Assembly (NCBI RefSeq): GCF_004000235.1
Contig: NZ_RCIO01000001.1
Coordinates: forward strand, 186,001 to 250,000
Length of the DNA: 64,000 bases
Origin: Mesorhizobium sp. Z1-4
GTDB taxonomy: Bacteria > Pseudomonadota > Alphaproteobacteria > Rhizobiales > Rhizobiaceae
Direction: 5' to 3'
Of this stretch, positions 26,540 to 35,177 are shown in pieces. A program made the position numbers and the translations under genes. The stretch's first letter is position 1, and each line of letters starts with the position of its first letter. Below the pieces are notes generated by a model. It was given only the letters and a program-made list of their open reading frames with translations, ran no database searches and was not told the DNA's origin.

Positions 26540-27265
26540 TCAATAGGCCTGCCGGCGGCCGAGATAGGTGTCGATGACACGCGGGTTATCGATGAGATCC
26601 GATGCGGCCCCCTCCATTGAGACGCGGCCGTTCTCCAGAACATAAGCGTAGTCAGACACTTCCAACGCCGCTCTTGCATTCTGCTCGACCACCAGCAGCG
26701 ACACCCCATTGTCGCGCAGCCGCGAAATGATGTGAAATATCTCACGCACGATCAGCGGCGCGAGACCGAGGCTTGGTTCGTCGAGCAGCAAGAGACGCGG
26801 TGCCGCCATAAGGGCCCGTCCGAGGGCAAGCATCTGACGCTCGCCGCCGGACAAGGTGCTGGCGTCCTTGTCCTGGCGCTCCCGCAGCCGCGGAAAGCGC
26901 TCGAACACCTCTTCAAGGGATTCCCGCAGCTGGCGTTCCCCGCGCATCCAGCGGCTGAAGCCACCCAGTTCGAGATTGTCGGAGACAGACAAGTCGCCGA
27001 ACAGTTCCCGTCGTTCTGGCACCAGGCAAAGCCCGCGCGCAACGCGGTCCTCGACGCTGACATTGGCCATCGGTTCACCGAAATAGGAAACCGTTCCGCG
27101 CGCAGGCAACAGGCCAGTAAGCGCCAGGAGCAGCGTCGTCTTGCCGGCGCCGTTCGGGCCAACAAGCGAGACAATTGCGCCCTCATCGACCTTGACGTTG
27201 ACACCGTCGAGAACATCGGCCTTGCCGTAACCGACCTTGAGGTCCTTCGCTTCGAGCGCGATCAT
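26540..27265 (-). CDS. livF: Branched-chain amino-acid-type ABC transporter ATP-binding protein (LivF-like)
   Basis: 241 residues. Walker [10 protein letters not shown], signature [15 protein letters not shown], Walker [15 protein letters not shown] and the LivF-type [20 protein letters not shown]. The ATG overlaps the stop of the fused LivM-LivG gene (ATGA). Second ATPase of the importer. The aromatic setting suggests uptake of an aromatic acid, a substrate class known for this transporter family. Confidence 0.92.
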   Translation of the reverse strand: MIALEAKDLKVGYGKADVLDGVNVKVDEGAIVSLVGPNGAGKTTLLLALTGLLPARGTVSYFGEPMANVSVEDRVARGLCLVPERRELFGDLSVSDNLELGGFSRWMRGERQLRESLEEVFERFPRLRERQDKDASTLSGGERQMLALGRALMAAPRLLLLDEPSLGLAPLIVREIFHIISRLRDNGVSLLVVEQNARAALEVSDYAYVLENGRVSMEGAASDLIDNPRVIDTYLGRRQAY

Positions 27266-29022
27266 TCGTTCACTCCACCCAGATATGCCTCGATAACAGC
27301 CGGGTCCGCCTGCACGGCCTCTGGTGTGCCTTCGGCGATCTTCACCCCGAAATCCATCACGACCACCCGGTCGACCAGGTTCATCACGAACTCCATGTCG
27401 TGTTCGACCAGAAGCAGCGTCACACCCTCTGCCCGCAGTTCACGGCACAGCTTTGCGAGCACCACTTTTTCCTCGTAACGAAGACCCGCGGCAGGCTCAT
27501 CGAGCAGCAGCAGATGCGGATCGCTGGCAAGCGCACGCGCGATCTCCACCAGCCTCTGCTGCCCGAGAGGCAGGCTGTCGGCCAAGGTGTTGCTGTGATG
27601 CGCGAGGCCGACACGCTCAAGTTGCACCTTGGCCTCATAAAGCAGCTGTGCTTCCTCGCGGCGGTCGAGCCGCAGCGCCGCCTTGATGAGGCCGGTGCTG
27701 CCGCGCGTATGCGCGCCCAGCGCAACGTTTTCGAGTACGGTCAGATGGGGCCTGAGCAGCGTATGCTGGAACGTGCGCGCAATACCCAACCGAAGCACTT
27801 CGCGCGAGTGCATGTTGTCGATACGTTTCCCACGGAAAGACACGACACCCGATGTCATGGGAAGGACCCCCGTGATCAGGTTGAACATCGTCGTCTTGCC
27901 GGCGCCGTTGGGGCCGATAAGGGCAACGATTTCGCCCGCCTTGACGTTGAACGAGATGTCATCAACCGCAGCCAGTCCGCCGAAGTTCTTGCGCGCGTTC
28001 TCGATCTTCAGCATTTCGGTCACAGGCTCAGCGCGCTCGCGCTGAGGCAGCCGTTCGGCTTCGGCCACCGAATGATGAAAATGCGCCCGCTTGCCGAACA
28101 GTCCCAGAATTGACGGGGCTAGTCCCTGCCGGGCGTAGTGGAGCATGAACATGACCACAAAGCCGAAGATGATAACGTCGAAATGTCCGACGCGACCGGT
28201 CAGGGCCGGGATCAGCGTTTGCAGCCACTGCTTGCTGACGATGTAGAAGGCGGCACCGATAATGGCGCCCCAGATGCTGCTGAGGCCCCCGATTACAGCC
28301 ATGAAGAAATATTCGATGCTGATCGTGAGGTTGAACGCAGTCGGATTCACGAAGTGCAGGAAGTGGGCATAGAGCCAACCCGACAGACACGCCAGCAAAG
28401 CCGAGAAGATGAAGATCGTCAGCCCGACACCGGTCGTGTTGACGCCCATGGCCTCGGCCATCGGGGTCGCGCGGCCACCTGAACGGATTGCGCGGCCGAT
28501 GCGGGAATCGAGAATGTTGGAGATCGACACCATCGCCAGTACGACGACGACCCAGTTCAGATAAAAGAACGTGGTCTTGCCGTCGAGGTCGTAGCCGAAT
28601 GCCGAGATCGCCGGAATGCCGGAGAGGCCGTCATGACCGCCGAAGCCCGGCAGGTTGGCGAAGACGTAGTAAAAGCTGATCCCCCACGCCAAGGTGCCAA
28701 TCGGCAGATAGTGACCTGTAAGGCGCAAGGTAAGCACGCCGAGCAAAAGAGCCATTGCAGCGGTCACTGCCAGCCCGACCAGCAGCGCCAGCCAGGGCGA
28801 TGCTCCGTAGTTGAGGGTCAGGTAGCCGGTCGCATATGCGCCGATACCGACAAACGCGGCCTGGCCGAATGACATCAGCCCACCGGCGCCGCCCAGCAAA
28901 ATGAGGCCGAGCACGACGATACTGGCGAGTGCAACATAGTTGGCCAGTGTCACGTAGAACGGAGGCAGCAGCCATGGCGCCACCGCAATGATCGGCAGCG
29001 CGAAAAGTAGCGGATTTCTCAC
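27262..29022 (-). CDS. Fused LivM permease and LivG ATPase of branched-chain-type ABC importer
   Basis: 586 residues. Residues 1 to about 335 are a LivM permease with about ten helices (GGAGGLMSFGQAAFVGIGAY is its hallmark). From about residue 337 a complete LivG ATPase follows: Walker [37 protein letters not shown], signature-type LPLGQQRLVEIARALASDPH, Walker B LLLLDEPAAGL and VEHDMEFVMNLVDRVVVMDF. A charged linker (RLPQRERAEPVTE) joins the parts. The GTG start overlaps the LivH stop (GTGA). Such fusions occur in this family but are less common than separate genes; the reading frame is intact throughout, so this is not a frameshift artefact. Confidence 0.92.
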   Translation of the reverse strand: MRNPLLFALPIIAVAPWLLPPFYVTLANYVALASIVVLGLILLGGAGGLMSFGQAAFVGIGAYATGYLTLNYGASPWLALLVGLAVTAAMALLLGVLTLRLTGHYLPIGTLAWGISFYYVFANLPGFGGHDGLSGIPAISAFGYDLDGKTTFFYLNWVVVVLAMVSISNILDSRIGRAIRSGGRATPMAEAMGVNTTGVGLTIFIFSALLACLSGWLYAHFLHFVNPTAFNLTISIEYFFMAVIGGLSSIWGAIIGAAFYIVSKQWLQTLIPALTGRVGHFDVIIFGFVVMFMLHYARQGLAPSILGLFGKRAHFHHSVAEAERLPQRERAEPVTEMLKIENARKNFGGLAAVDDISFNVKAGEIVALIGPNGAGKTTMFNLITGVLPMTSGVVSFRGKRIDNMHSREVLRLGIARTFQHTLLRPHLTVLENVALGAHTRGSTGLIKAALRLDRREEAQLLYEAKVQLERVGLAHHSNTLADSLPLGQQRLVEIARALASDPHLLLLDEPAAGLRYEEKVVLAKLCRELRAEGVTLLLVEHDMEFVMNLVDRVVVMDFGVKIAEGTPEAVQADPAVIEAYLGGVNE

Positions 29023-30062
29023 AGCTCATGCCCTTCTTCGTTAGGCGTGGAACGCAGCGACAACCAGAGCAGCACGGGGATGAATGCCGAGAACACGATC
29101 GCCTCGGTGAATGCACTTGCCCAGAAGGCGCCAAACCCTTCGAGAATACCCACCCCGATCGAGCCGATGATCGCCGCAGGGTAACTCACCATGCCGCCGC
29201 TGATCGCGCCGAGCACGGACTTGAGGCCGATAAGCAGTCCGGAGTCGTAGTAGATGGTCGTCGACGAGACGATCAGCACTCCCGACACGCCACCTATGAA
29301 CGCGGTGAGGAGGAACGCCAGTTTGCCGGCGAGATCCGGCTTGATGCCGACGATACGGGCACCGACGCGGTTGACCGCAGTCGCGCGCAGCGCCTTGCCC
29401 GGGATCGTGTACCCGAAAAACACGTAGAGAAGAGCGGTAAACAGAGCGAGTGTCCCCACAATTAGAATGGCCTGCGCCTTGATGATGAGTGAGCCGACTT
29501 CGAAACTCGCATCGATCATGGGATCGACCCGGAAACCTTCGGCGCCGAAGAACAGCAGTCCGAAGCCCTGGAATACGAAGTGCAGGGCGATCGCGATGAC
29601 GAACAGCAAGCGGACCGAGCCGCTGGAAACCGGCTGGAACGCAATCCGGTAGACGAGCGGCCCCAGCAGCGTGACGATGGCGACCGAAACGGCGGCCTGA
29701 ACGAGCATGGGTGCACCCAGCGGAGCAATCCAAATAGTTAGCGCTATGACGGCGAAGGGAGCCACCAGATAGAGCCCGACGGTTCCCGGTATGCTCTTGA
29801 AATCCTTGTCCGAAACAGCTCGATAGATTTCAATCGCGGCGGCGATCACCGCAAGCAGGCCGAGCAACCATATGATCTGCGGCACCAGCCCGATCTGAAG
29901 ACTGGCGAATGTCAGCGCCGAAAAGGTAACAAACTCGCCCTGGGCCACGAACAGGATGCGCGTGGTGGTAAACACCAGCACCATCGTTACCGCGAGAAGG
30001 GCGTAGATCGCACCGTTTGCAATCCCGTCTTCAAGGAGAAAGAAGAATATCTGAAAGTCCAT
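29019..30062 (-). CDS. livH: Branched-chain amino-acid-type ABC transporter permease (LivH-like)
   Basis: About 347 residues from the ATG at 30062 (AGGTG about seven bases upstream); a GTG three codons earlier is open too. The N-terminal block DGIANGAIYALLAVTMVLVF and TTRILFVAQGEFVTFSALTF are the LivH signature. In the C-terminal half KALRATAVNRVGARIVGIKP is the ATPase-contact loop. It is longer than classical LivH (about 300) because of an insertion between the second and fourth helices containing EIYRAVSDKDFKSIPG. Follows the SBP gene after a hairpin. Confidence 0.92.
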   Translation of the reverse strand: MDFQIFFFLLEDGIANGAIYALLAVTMVLVFTTTRILFVAQGEFVTFSALTFASLQIGLVPQIIWLLGLLAVIAAAIEIYRAVSDKDFKSIPGTVGLYLVAPFAVIALTIWIAPLGAPMLVQAAVSVAIVTLLGPLVYRIAFQPVSSGSVRLLFVIAIALHFVFQGFGLLFFGAEGFRVDPMIDASFEVGSLIIKAQAILIVGTLALFTALLYVFFGYTIPGKALRATAVNRVGARIVGIKPDLAGKLAFLLTAFIGGVSGVLIVSSTTIYYDSGLLIGLKSVLGAISGGMVSYPAAIIGSIGVGILEGFGAFWASAFTEAIVFSAFIPVLLWLSLRSTPNEEGHEL

Positions 30063-30084
30063 TAGGAGCACCTTTGTGGGCCGA

Positions 30085-30102
30085 CCCCGGATGTATCCGG
30101 GG
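30085..30102. other. GC-rich hairpin between SBP and LivH genes
   Basis: Perfect inverted repeat CCCCGGAT-GT-ATCCGGGG in the 54-bp gap after the binding-protein stop (30117) and before livH (30062), minus strand. No U-run follows. Its placement matches the hairpins after the other SBP genes of this window. Confidence 0.65.
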
Positions 30103-30116
30103 CCGGAAACACCGGA

Positions 30117-31241
30117 TCAGTCGACCGGGTGGAACTCGTTGTCCTTGACCGTGACCATGACACGAGCGCGCTCGTCGAGACCGTTGTGGTCGTCCTTGGT
30201 GATCCGATAGACGGCGCTTACACCGGTGACGTCCTCGCCTCTTTCAATCGCGTCCTTCAACGCAATCCGAAACTCTTCGGTTCCGGGCGCGGCCTTGTCC
30301 AACGCAGCCGGCAGAGCCGCCTTGATGATCTCATATGCGTCCCAAGCGTAGGCGGAAAAGGAACTCGCTTCCTCACCGAACTTTGCGCTGTAGGCTTCCA
30401 TCATCTCGATCGCACCCTTCTTGATAGGGTTGCTGTCAGGCAGAGCGCGCGCGACCGAGAACGGGCCCGCGGTAGCGTACGTTCCTTCGATCGACTTGGC
30501 ACCGACCCTGAGGAACGGCCGATTGATGACGCCGTGCAGGAAGTAGGACATGCCTTTGTAGCCGCGGCCTTTCAGTTCGATCTGCGGCAGCGCTGCGGGC
30601 GTTCCCGACGCGCTGATAAACACCGCGTCCGGCTTGGACTGCATCACGCGCAGCACCTGAGCGGTCACGCTGGTGTCATTGCGCGCGAAACGCTCGTTGG
30701 TCACGACCTCGATGCCGGCCGGTTCCGCATATTTTGTGAATGCATGATAGTTGTGATCGCCGAGACTGTCGGCAAATCCAAGATAGGCGGCGCGTTTCAC
30801 GCCCTGCTCCTTCATGTGAAGGACCAGACCTTCTGCCATGAGATCGGCGGTCTGCGGCAGGGAAAACACGAAATCAGTAGCCGGGATCGGCGCAAGTGCG
30901 ATCTGCGGCGTCTTGGTCTGGTTGGCGACCTCGCCGATGGCAAGCGAGTTCGGAATGGTTGTCGAACCGATGATCACATCGGCATTGTATTCTTCCACGA
31001 GCTGCCGTGCGTTACGCACTGCGCGCCCCGGGTCGCCGCCATCATCAAGAATAATGTAGCGGACCTTAACGTCGCCGATGGTCTCGGGCATCAGCTCGAT
31101 GGCGTTCTTTTCCGGAATGCCGAGAGATGCGGCAGCGCCGGTCGCGGTGATTGTTGCGCCGATGGTGAGAGTGGTCTCTTGCGCGTGTGCCGCCCCGGCG
31201 AACAGTGCCGTGGCCAGCACCAGGCTGGATACAATTCTCAT
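30117..31241 (-). CDS. Branched-chain-type ABC transporter substrate-binding protein (Peripla_BP_6)
   Basis: 374 residues. Signal peptide MRIVSSLVLATALFAGAAHA cleaved before QETTLTIG. Mature family features are GATITATGAAASLGIPEKNA, IILDDGGDPGRAVRNARQLV and DVIIGSTTIPNSLAIGEVAN, the ligand-site hinge. AAGGAGGAG precedes the ATG. Gene order is hydrolase, SBP, LivH, LivMG, LivF, hydratase, cupin. This puts uptake and ring-fission-product metabolism in one transcript, so the ligand is probably an aromatic acid rather than an amino acid. Confidence 0.92.
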   Translation of the reverse strand: MRIVSSLVLATALFAGAAHAQETTLTIGATITATGAAASLGIPEKNAIELMPETIGDVKVRYIILDDGGDPGRAVRNARQLVEEYNADVIIGSTTIPNSLAIGEVANQTKTPQIALAPIPATDFVFSLPQTADLMAEGLVLHMKEQGVKRAAYLGFADSLGDHNYHAFTKYAEPAGIEVVTNERFARNDTSVTAQVLRVMQSKPDAVFISASGTPAALPQIELKGRGYKGMSYFLHGVINRPFLRVGAKSIEGTYATAGPFSVARALPDSNPIKKGAIEMMEAYSAKFGEEASSFSAYAWDAYEIIKAALPAALDKAAPGTEEFRIALKDAIERGEDVTGVSAVYRITKDDHNGLDERARVMVTVKDNEFHPVD

Positions 31242-31278
31242 TCTTCTCCTCCTTGAAATCCTGGTTTGGTTTATTTTC

Positions 31279-32160
31279 CTAGTCGGCCTCGAGCAGGAAG
31301 CCGAGGCTGATTTCGTTGAATTCGTCGGGCTTCTCGAATTGGCCCCAATGCTTCACCTGCTTCATCTCCACGACCCGCGCGCCGGTGACGAGATCGCGTA
31401 TCCGCATGGCGGTGTTGTAATATTCCTCGCGGTCATCCGGTGCCGCGATGACCAGTATCTTCGCTACGATCCTGCGCCAGTCGTCTTCCGGAATGAGGTT
31501 CCGCGCACGGATTTCTGGATCCTGCAGGCACAGAATATGCTCCATCGCCCGCTTCATCTCCGGCTGGCGGTATGTGGCCTGCCGCACCGCGACAAGATCG
31601 TCGATGCGATTGCGTTCGTCATAGATAAGGGTGTCGAAGATCGATTTGATCGACGACCAGGTGGGGTTTTCGACCGCTTTTGTGCGCGCACTGCGGATGG
31701 AGCCCATCGTCTGTGCGTTGGCGATCATGCCGGAGGACGCCAGAAGAACCAGCTTGTCGATGATGGCCGGGTGGCTGACGGCAAGGCGGCACGCCACCCA
31801 GGCGCCGAGCGACACGCCGATGACGGATGCGCGTGCGATGCCCATCGTGCGCATGAATGCGCGAACGTGATCGACATAGACGTCGATCTCATAGTCTTTG
31901 TCCGGCTTATCGGAAAAGCCGCTTCCCACTATGTCAATCGCATAGCAGTTGAAGTGTTTTGCATGCGCCATGAGGTTCGGAGAAAAACACTCCCAGGTGC
32001 CAGCCGTACCATGAAGCATGACGATGGCCGGGCGTCCGGGATCGCCGGCCTGAACAAAGCGCGTGCGAATACCATCGACGTCGATCCAATCCTGACGGAA
32101 TGGCACGGCCATCAGATGCTTCCAGATACTCCGGTATTCTGTCTCGTCCGCAGCCGTCAT
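31279..32160 (-). CDS. Alpha/beta-hydrolase, putative meta-cleavage-product C-C hydrolase
   Basis: About 293 residues from the ATG at 32160 (MTAADETEYR); the frame stays open to 32277 but that would cover operator B. Fold motifs are oxyanion segment VMLHGTAGTWECF, nucleophile elbow GVSLGAWVA (Ser at about 117), acid region VIAAPDDREEYYN and catalytic His in QVKHWGQFEKPDEF. MhpC/BphD-type hydrolases split vinylogous 1,5-diketones made by extradiol dioxygenases. The neighbouring MhpB-like gene and the operon's hydratase support that role. First gene of the seven-gene minus-strand unit, 84 bp after operator B. Confidence 0.87.
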   Translation of the reverse strand: MTAADETEYRSIWKHLMAVPFRQDWIDVDGIRTRFVQAGDPGRPAIVMLHGTAGTWECFSPNLMAHAKHFNCYAIDIVGSGFSDKPDKDYEIDVYVDHVRAFMRTMGIARASVIGVSLGAWVACRLAVSHPAIIDKLVLLASSGMIANAQTMGSIRSARTKAVENPTWSSIKSIFDTLIYDERNRIDDLVAVRQATYRQPEMKRAMEHILCLQDPEIRARNLIPEDDWRRIVAKILVIAAPDDREEYYNTAMRIRDLVTGARVVEMKQVKHWGQFEKPDEFNEISLGFLLEAD

Positions 32161-32243
32161 CGTTTGCCCCAGCCAACATACGGCATCGTGCCGGTATTCA
32201 TGCCAACATCGATAAGCCCGCCATCTGCAGGCAAATCGCCATA

Positions 32244-32261
32244 CCATACATATATGTATGG
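32244..32261. promoter_or_regulatory. 18-bp operator B (CCATACA-N4-TGTATGG)
   Basis: CCATACATATATGTATGG, a fully perfect 18-bp palindrome. It lies between the extradiol-dioxygenase gene end (32348) and the hydrolase start (32160), so it marks a promoter for the hydrolase-to-cupin operon. Confidence 0.75.
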
Positions 32262-32347
32262 TTTTTTGCCGGCGCACCTATCCCCTATCATGTTGTTCAT
32301 CGGTATCCTCTGTTCGGGAGTTTTTTCCGAGCCGGCTAACGCCGATA

Positions 32348-33271
32348 TTACCGACCGGCGATGCAGCCCATGCCGGTTACCCATTGCGGTACGGGTTCAT
32401 ATGCCATGACCTCGACACCACCGCCCCACGCTCCGATGGCCGAAAGCCAGGCCCGGACCTCATGTGCGCCGTTGCCGGCCTGCCTCTCAACTTCCTCGGA
32501 ATCCATCGAAAGCAACGGCTCCATATCGCCGGACGCGAGCGTGTCCAGAAACCAGCGATCCCATTCGGGATTTACCTTGCCGTCGACCGCTTCGCTCTTC
32601 CTCGCCGCGAGGCTCGCATCTCTCATTGCGCTGTACTCGACAACACGTTCGCGCCCGTTGATCACATAGTCGCGGATCTCGGCTGGCGTCTGCGGATTGT
32701 CCTCCGACACCGGCGCGACCCAGTGGGAAAGTCCACCTGATCCGAGGATCATCACCCGCCCGGCATTGCTTGAGGCGCGGATTGCGTCACCGACGGCGCG
32801 GCCGAAATCATAACAGCGGCGGAACGAAGGACGCGGCGCACCGCCGGCGTTCACCATCACCGCCACCACGGGCGTACTGCGCCCCTGATCGAGCGCGGCA
32901 TAAGGCTGACTAATGCCGTGGTCCACGCCCATGTTGAGCGAAAAGGCCGGATCGAAATCCTGCCCGCTCACCGCTGCATGTATTTCACGCCCCAGAGCCT
33001 CGGCCGAAGGAATCGCACCTTTCGGGCTCCCGTAATCTCCAAAACCTGTGATCTTTTCGACGCCAATGCAGAAAGGCGGCAGCACGTCGTAGAAAAAGTT
33101 GCGGAAGTGGTCGGGGCCAAAAATCACCAGGGCGTCCGGCTCCTGTTCGGCAATCAGATTGCGCGCGGATTCAACCCCGCGAACGAACTCGGACCCAGGT
33201 CCGGAAACGTCGAAAGACAAATCCCAGAATGGCGAATGCGACAGCGCAACGAGCCCGACGATCTGAGCCAT
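32348..33271 (-). CDS. MhpB-like class III extradiol ring-cleavage dioxygenase
   Basis: 307 residues from the ATG at 33271 (MAQIVGLVAL), with GGGAGG upstream. Strong resemblance, from memory, to E. coli MhpB (2,3-dihydroxyphenylpropionate 1,2-dioxygenase): LSHSP (H12), FGPDHFRNFFYDVLPPFCIG (H55), GVDHGISQPYAAL (H118), LGSGGLSHWVAPV (H183), the C-terminal GAHEVRAWLSAIGA and PVPQWVTGMG. H118 and H183 correspond to the catalytic His pair of MhpB. Opens the catechol ring next to a hydroxyl using Fe(II) and O2. Its own operator (33296-33313) lies just upstream. The true substrate may be a substituted dihydroxyphenyl-alkanoate. Confidence 0.9.
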   Translation of the reverse strand: MAQIVGLVALSHSPFWDLSFDVSGPGSEFVRGVESARNLIAEQEPDALVIFGPDHFRNFFYDVLPPFCIGVEKITGFGDYGSPKGAIPSAEALGREIHAAVSGQDFDPAFSLNMGVDHGISQPYAALDQGRSTPVVAVMVNAGGAPRPSFRRCYDFGRAVGDAIRASSNAGRVMILGSGGLSHWVAPVSEDNPQTPAEIRDYVINGRERVVEYSAMRDASLAARKSEAVDGKVNPEWDRWFLDTLASGDMEPLLSMDSEEVERQAGNGAHEVRAWLSAIGAWGGGVEVMAYEPVPQWVTGMGCIAGR

Positions 33272-33295
33272 GCCTTCCTCCCTTGTTCCAGCCTT

Positions 33296-33313
33296 CAATA
33301 CAGTACTGTATGG
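33296..33313. promoter_or_regulatory. 18-bp operator C (CCATACA-N4-TGTATGG)
   Basis: CAATACAGTACTGTATGG, one mismatch between arms. Immediately upstream of the extradiol-dioxygenase ribosome site on the minus strand, within the divergent gap to the Rieske operon. Confidence 0.72.
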
Positions 33314-33347
33314 AAATTACAACCCCCCAATAAACTGTCGAAAGGCA

Positions 33348-33393
33348 TTGACACCAGCAGGCTGCCTCCATTAATCCATACACTACTGTATTG
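33348..33393 (+). promoter_or_regulatory. Promoter with 18-bp operator D for the Rieske dioxygenase operon
   Basis: TTGACA at 33348-33353 and ATTAAT at 33370-33375, 16 bp apart, form a sigma-70-like promoter. Operator D, CCATACACTACTGTATTG (33376-33393, one arm mismatch), begins directly after the -10 and ends 12 bp before the ferredoxin ATG. This is the classic arrangement for repression by blocking transcription initiation. Confidence 0.68.
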
Positions 33394-33405
33394 TTAGGTG
33401 GCGAG

Positions 33406-33765
33406 ATGGACGAGAAATTTACGCGGCTGATCGAAGCGGCCGAAGTGGCGCCGGATGAGGGCCGGCGCGTTCGAATCGACGGGCTTGAACCGATCGCCGT
33501 GTTCAATGTCGACGGCGAGTTTTTCGTCACCCAGGACACCTGCTCGCACGCCAAGGCATCTCTCTCGAAAGGCTGGGTCGAAGGATTCGAGATCTGCTGC
33601 CCGGTGCATGACGGCCGGTTCGACATGCGCTCGGGCGCCGCGCTCTGCTTTCCGGCTACCGACCCCATTCGGACCTATCCGGCAAAGGTGCATGAGGGCG
33701 CTGTCTGGGCCGACCTATCCCAGGCACCCGCCCAGGTCAGACCGCCGTTGCGCGCGCGGACGTGA
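33406..33765 (+). CDS. Rieske-type [2Fe-2S] ferredoxin of ring-hydroxylating dioxygenase
   Basis: 119 residues from the ATG at 33406 (AGGTGG upstream). The Rieske cluster ligands are visible: C46-x-H48 in DTCSHAKASLSKG and C65-x2-H68 in CCPVHDGRFDMRSG. The length is that of BphF/HcaC-type electron carriers. It passes electrons from the reductase (38277) to the terminal oxygenase (alpha 35688, beta 33798). First gene of the plus-strand unit controlled by operator D. Confidence 0.93.
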   Translation: MDEKFTRLIEAAEVAPDEGRRVRIDGLEPIAVFNVDGEFFVTQDTCSHAKASLSKGWVEGFEICCPVHDGRFDMRSGAALCFPATDPIRTYPAKVHEGAVWADLSQAPAQVRPPLRART

Positions 33766-33797
33766 AATCGAAGCCACAGCTAAATTGAGGTACCAGT

Positions 33798-34370
33798 ATG
33801 GCCGTCAATCTCGGCGAATCCCCGATCCACCGCAAAGCGAAGCTGAGTGAACCCGTCACTCTGCCGCCCCGAGAGCTGGTCTACGAGGTCGAGCAGTTCC
33901 TGTTCCGCGAAGTACGGCTGCTCGAAAGCGAGCGTTACGAGGACTGGCTCGGCACAATGACGGAGGACATCCAGTACTGGATGCCCGGCATCCAGTCGCG
34001 GTTCCGCAAGGACAAAGCGCCCAAATACTCGCATTCGCGCATGGCGCTGTTCGACGACGACCTGTTCAACCTCCGGCGCCGGGTAACGCGCGCCCTGCAC
34101 GATACCGCCTGGGCCGAAGATCCGCCGACGCGCACATGCTATTCGGTTTCCAACGTCGAAGTCGAGCCGATCGAGAACACGGATGAGATGACGGTGCATT
34201 CCGTCATTCTTGCGGTACGAGGCAGGAACGAGACCGAGCAGGACTGGCTGATCGCACGGCGCAAGGACCGGCTGAGGCGCATCGGCGAAGGTCTGCTAAG
34301 GCTTTCGCGGCGCGAGATTTACATTACGCAGTCCGTGATCCTCTCCAAGAACCTCAACATCTTTCTGTAG
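33798..34370 (+). CDS. Aromatic-ring-hydroxylating dioxygenase beta subunit
   Basis: 190 residues, NTF2-like small subunit. Family blocks are LVYEVEQFLFREVRLLESER, YEDWLGTMTEDIQYWMPG, CYSVSNVEVEP and IARRKDRLRRIGEGLLRLSR. It forms the alpha3-beta3 oxygenase with the alpha subunit encoded three genes downstream. The usual order has alpha before beta; here beta, SDR, thioesterase and then alpha is unusual. Confidence 0.92.
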   Translation: MAVNLGESPIHRKAKLSEPVTLPPRELVYEVEQFLFREVRLLESERYEDWLGTMTEDIQYWMPGIQSRFRKDKAPKYSHSRMALFDDDLFNLRRRVTRALHDTAWAEDPPTRTCYSVSNVEVEPIENTDEMTVHSVILAVRGRNETEQDWLIARRKDRLRRIGEGLLRLSRREIYITQSVILSKNLNIFL

Positions 34371-34382
34371 AGGCAGCGCGAC

Positions 34383-35177
34383 GTGGGCTGGCTAGAAGGT
34401 TATGTTGCGGCGATCACCGGCGGCGCCAATGGGATAGGCCTCGCGGTTGCGCGGCGTTATCTCGCTGAAGGCGCTGCCGGTGTCGCGATCCTCGATCGCG
34501 ATACCAGCGGCATTGCCACCCTTTCAGACGCGTTTCCCGGCCGTGTCACGGCGATTGCCGGCGACGTTCGCGATCCAGCTTCCCACAGTGCGCTGATCGG
34601 CAGCGCGGTCGAAAACCACGGGCGCCTTGACGTGCTGGTGGGAAATGCCGGCGTGTTCGACTTCAGGCGCCCGCTGGCAAGCTACGAAGCCGGTTCGCTC
34701 GGAGAGACCTTCGACGAGATTTTCGGGATTAACCTCAAAGGCTACATGCTCGCGGCCCTGGCGGCCCGCGATGCGCTGTCGCAAACCGGCGGATCGATGA
34801 TCTTCACCGGCTCGGTGGCCAGCCAATATGCCGGAGGCGGCGGCATTCTCTACACCGCCGCGAAACACGCCATCGTCGGCTTCATTCGCGAGCTGGCACG
34901 CGAACTGGCGCCTTCGATCCGCGTCAATGGCGTCGGACCAGGCGGCACCCTCACCTCATTGAGGGGAACGGCGGCCCTCGGCCAACAGGACAGGTCGCTG
35001 GCCGACAACCGCGAACAGCTGGAAGCGCGACTCTCGGCTGCCGTTCCACTGCGCTTCGCTCAAAGGCCGGAGGATCATTGCGGTCTCTACGTGCTTCTGG
35101 CGAGCCGCGAGAACAGCCCCGCCGTGACCGGCGAAATGTACATGAGCGACGGCGGCGTGGGCATTCGGCCGCTGTGA
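34383..35177 (+). CDS. SDR-family dehydrogenase, putative cis-dihydrodiol dehydrogenase
   Basis: 264 residues from a GTG start. Rossmann motif AITGGANGIGLAVARRYLAE, NNAG-equivalent VGNAGVFDF, catalytic Ser in FTGSVASQY, YxxxK in YTAAKHAIVGF, and PGGTLTSL. It resembles HcaB/BphB-type enzymes that oxidise the cis-dihydrodiol made by the Rieske enzyme to a catechol with NAD+. Embedded between dioxygenase subunit genes, which supports that role. Its stop overlaps the thioesterase GTG. Confidence 0.9.
   Translation: MGWLEGYVAAITGGANGIGLAVARRYLAEGAAGVAILDRDTSGIATLSDAFPGRVTAIAGDVRDPASHSALIGSAVENHGRLDVLVGNAGVFDFRRPLASYEAGSLGETFDEIFGINLKGYMLAALAARDALSQTGGSMIFTGSVASQYAGGGGILYTAAKHAIVGFIRELARELAPSIRVNGVGPGGTLTSLRGTAALGQQDRSLADNREQLEARLSAAVPLRFAQRPEDHCGLYVLLASRENSPAVTGEMYMSDGGVGIRPL

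Noticed and set aside
30117-31241. True branched-chain amino-acid importer
   Set aside because: The transporter is of that family, but its genes are co-transcribed with ring-fission enzymes and share the 18-bp operator. An aromatic acid is the more likely ligand, though this is not proven.
30129-31256. Plus-strand open frame (375 codons) opposite the LivK-like SBP
   Set aside because: Antisense shadow; the SBP has signal peptide, family motifs and an excellent ribosome site.
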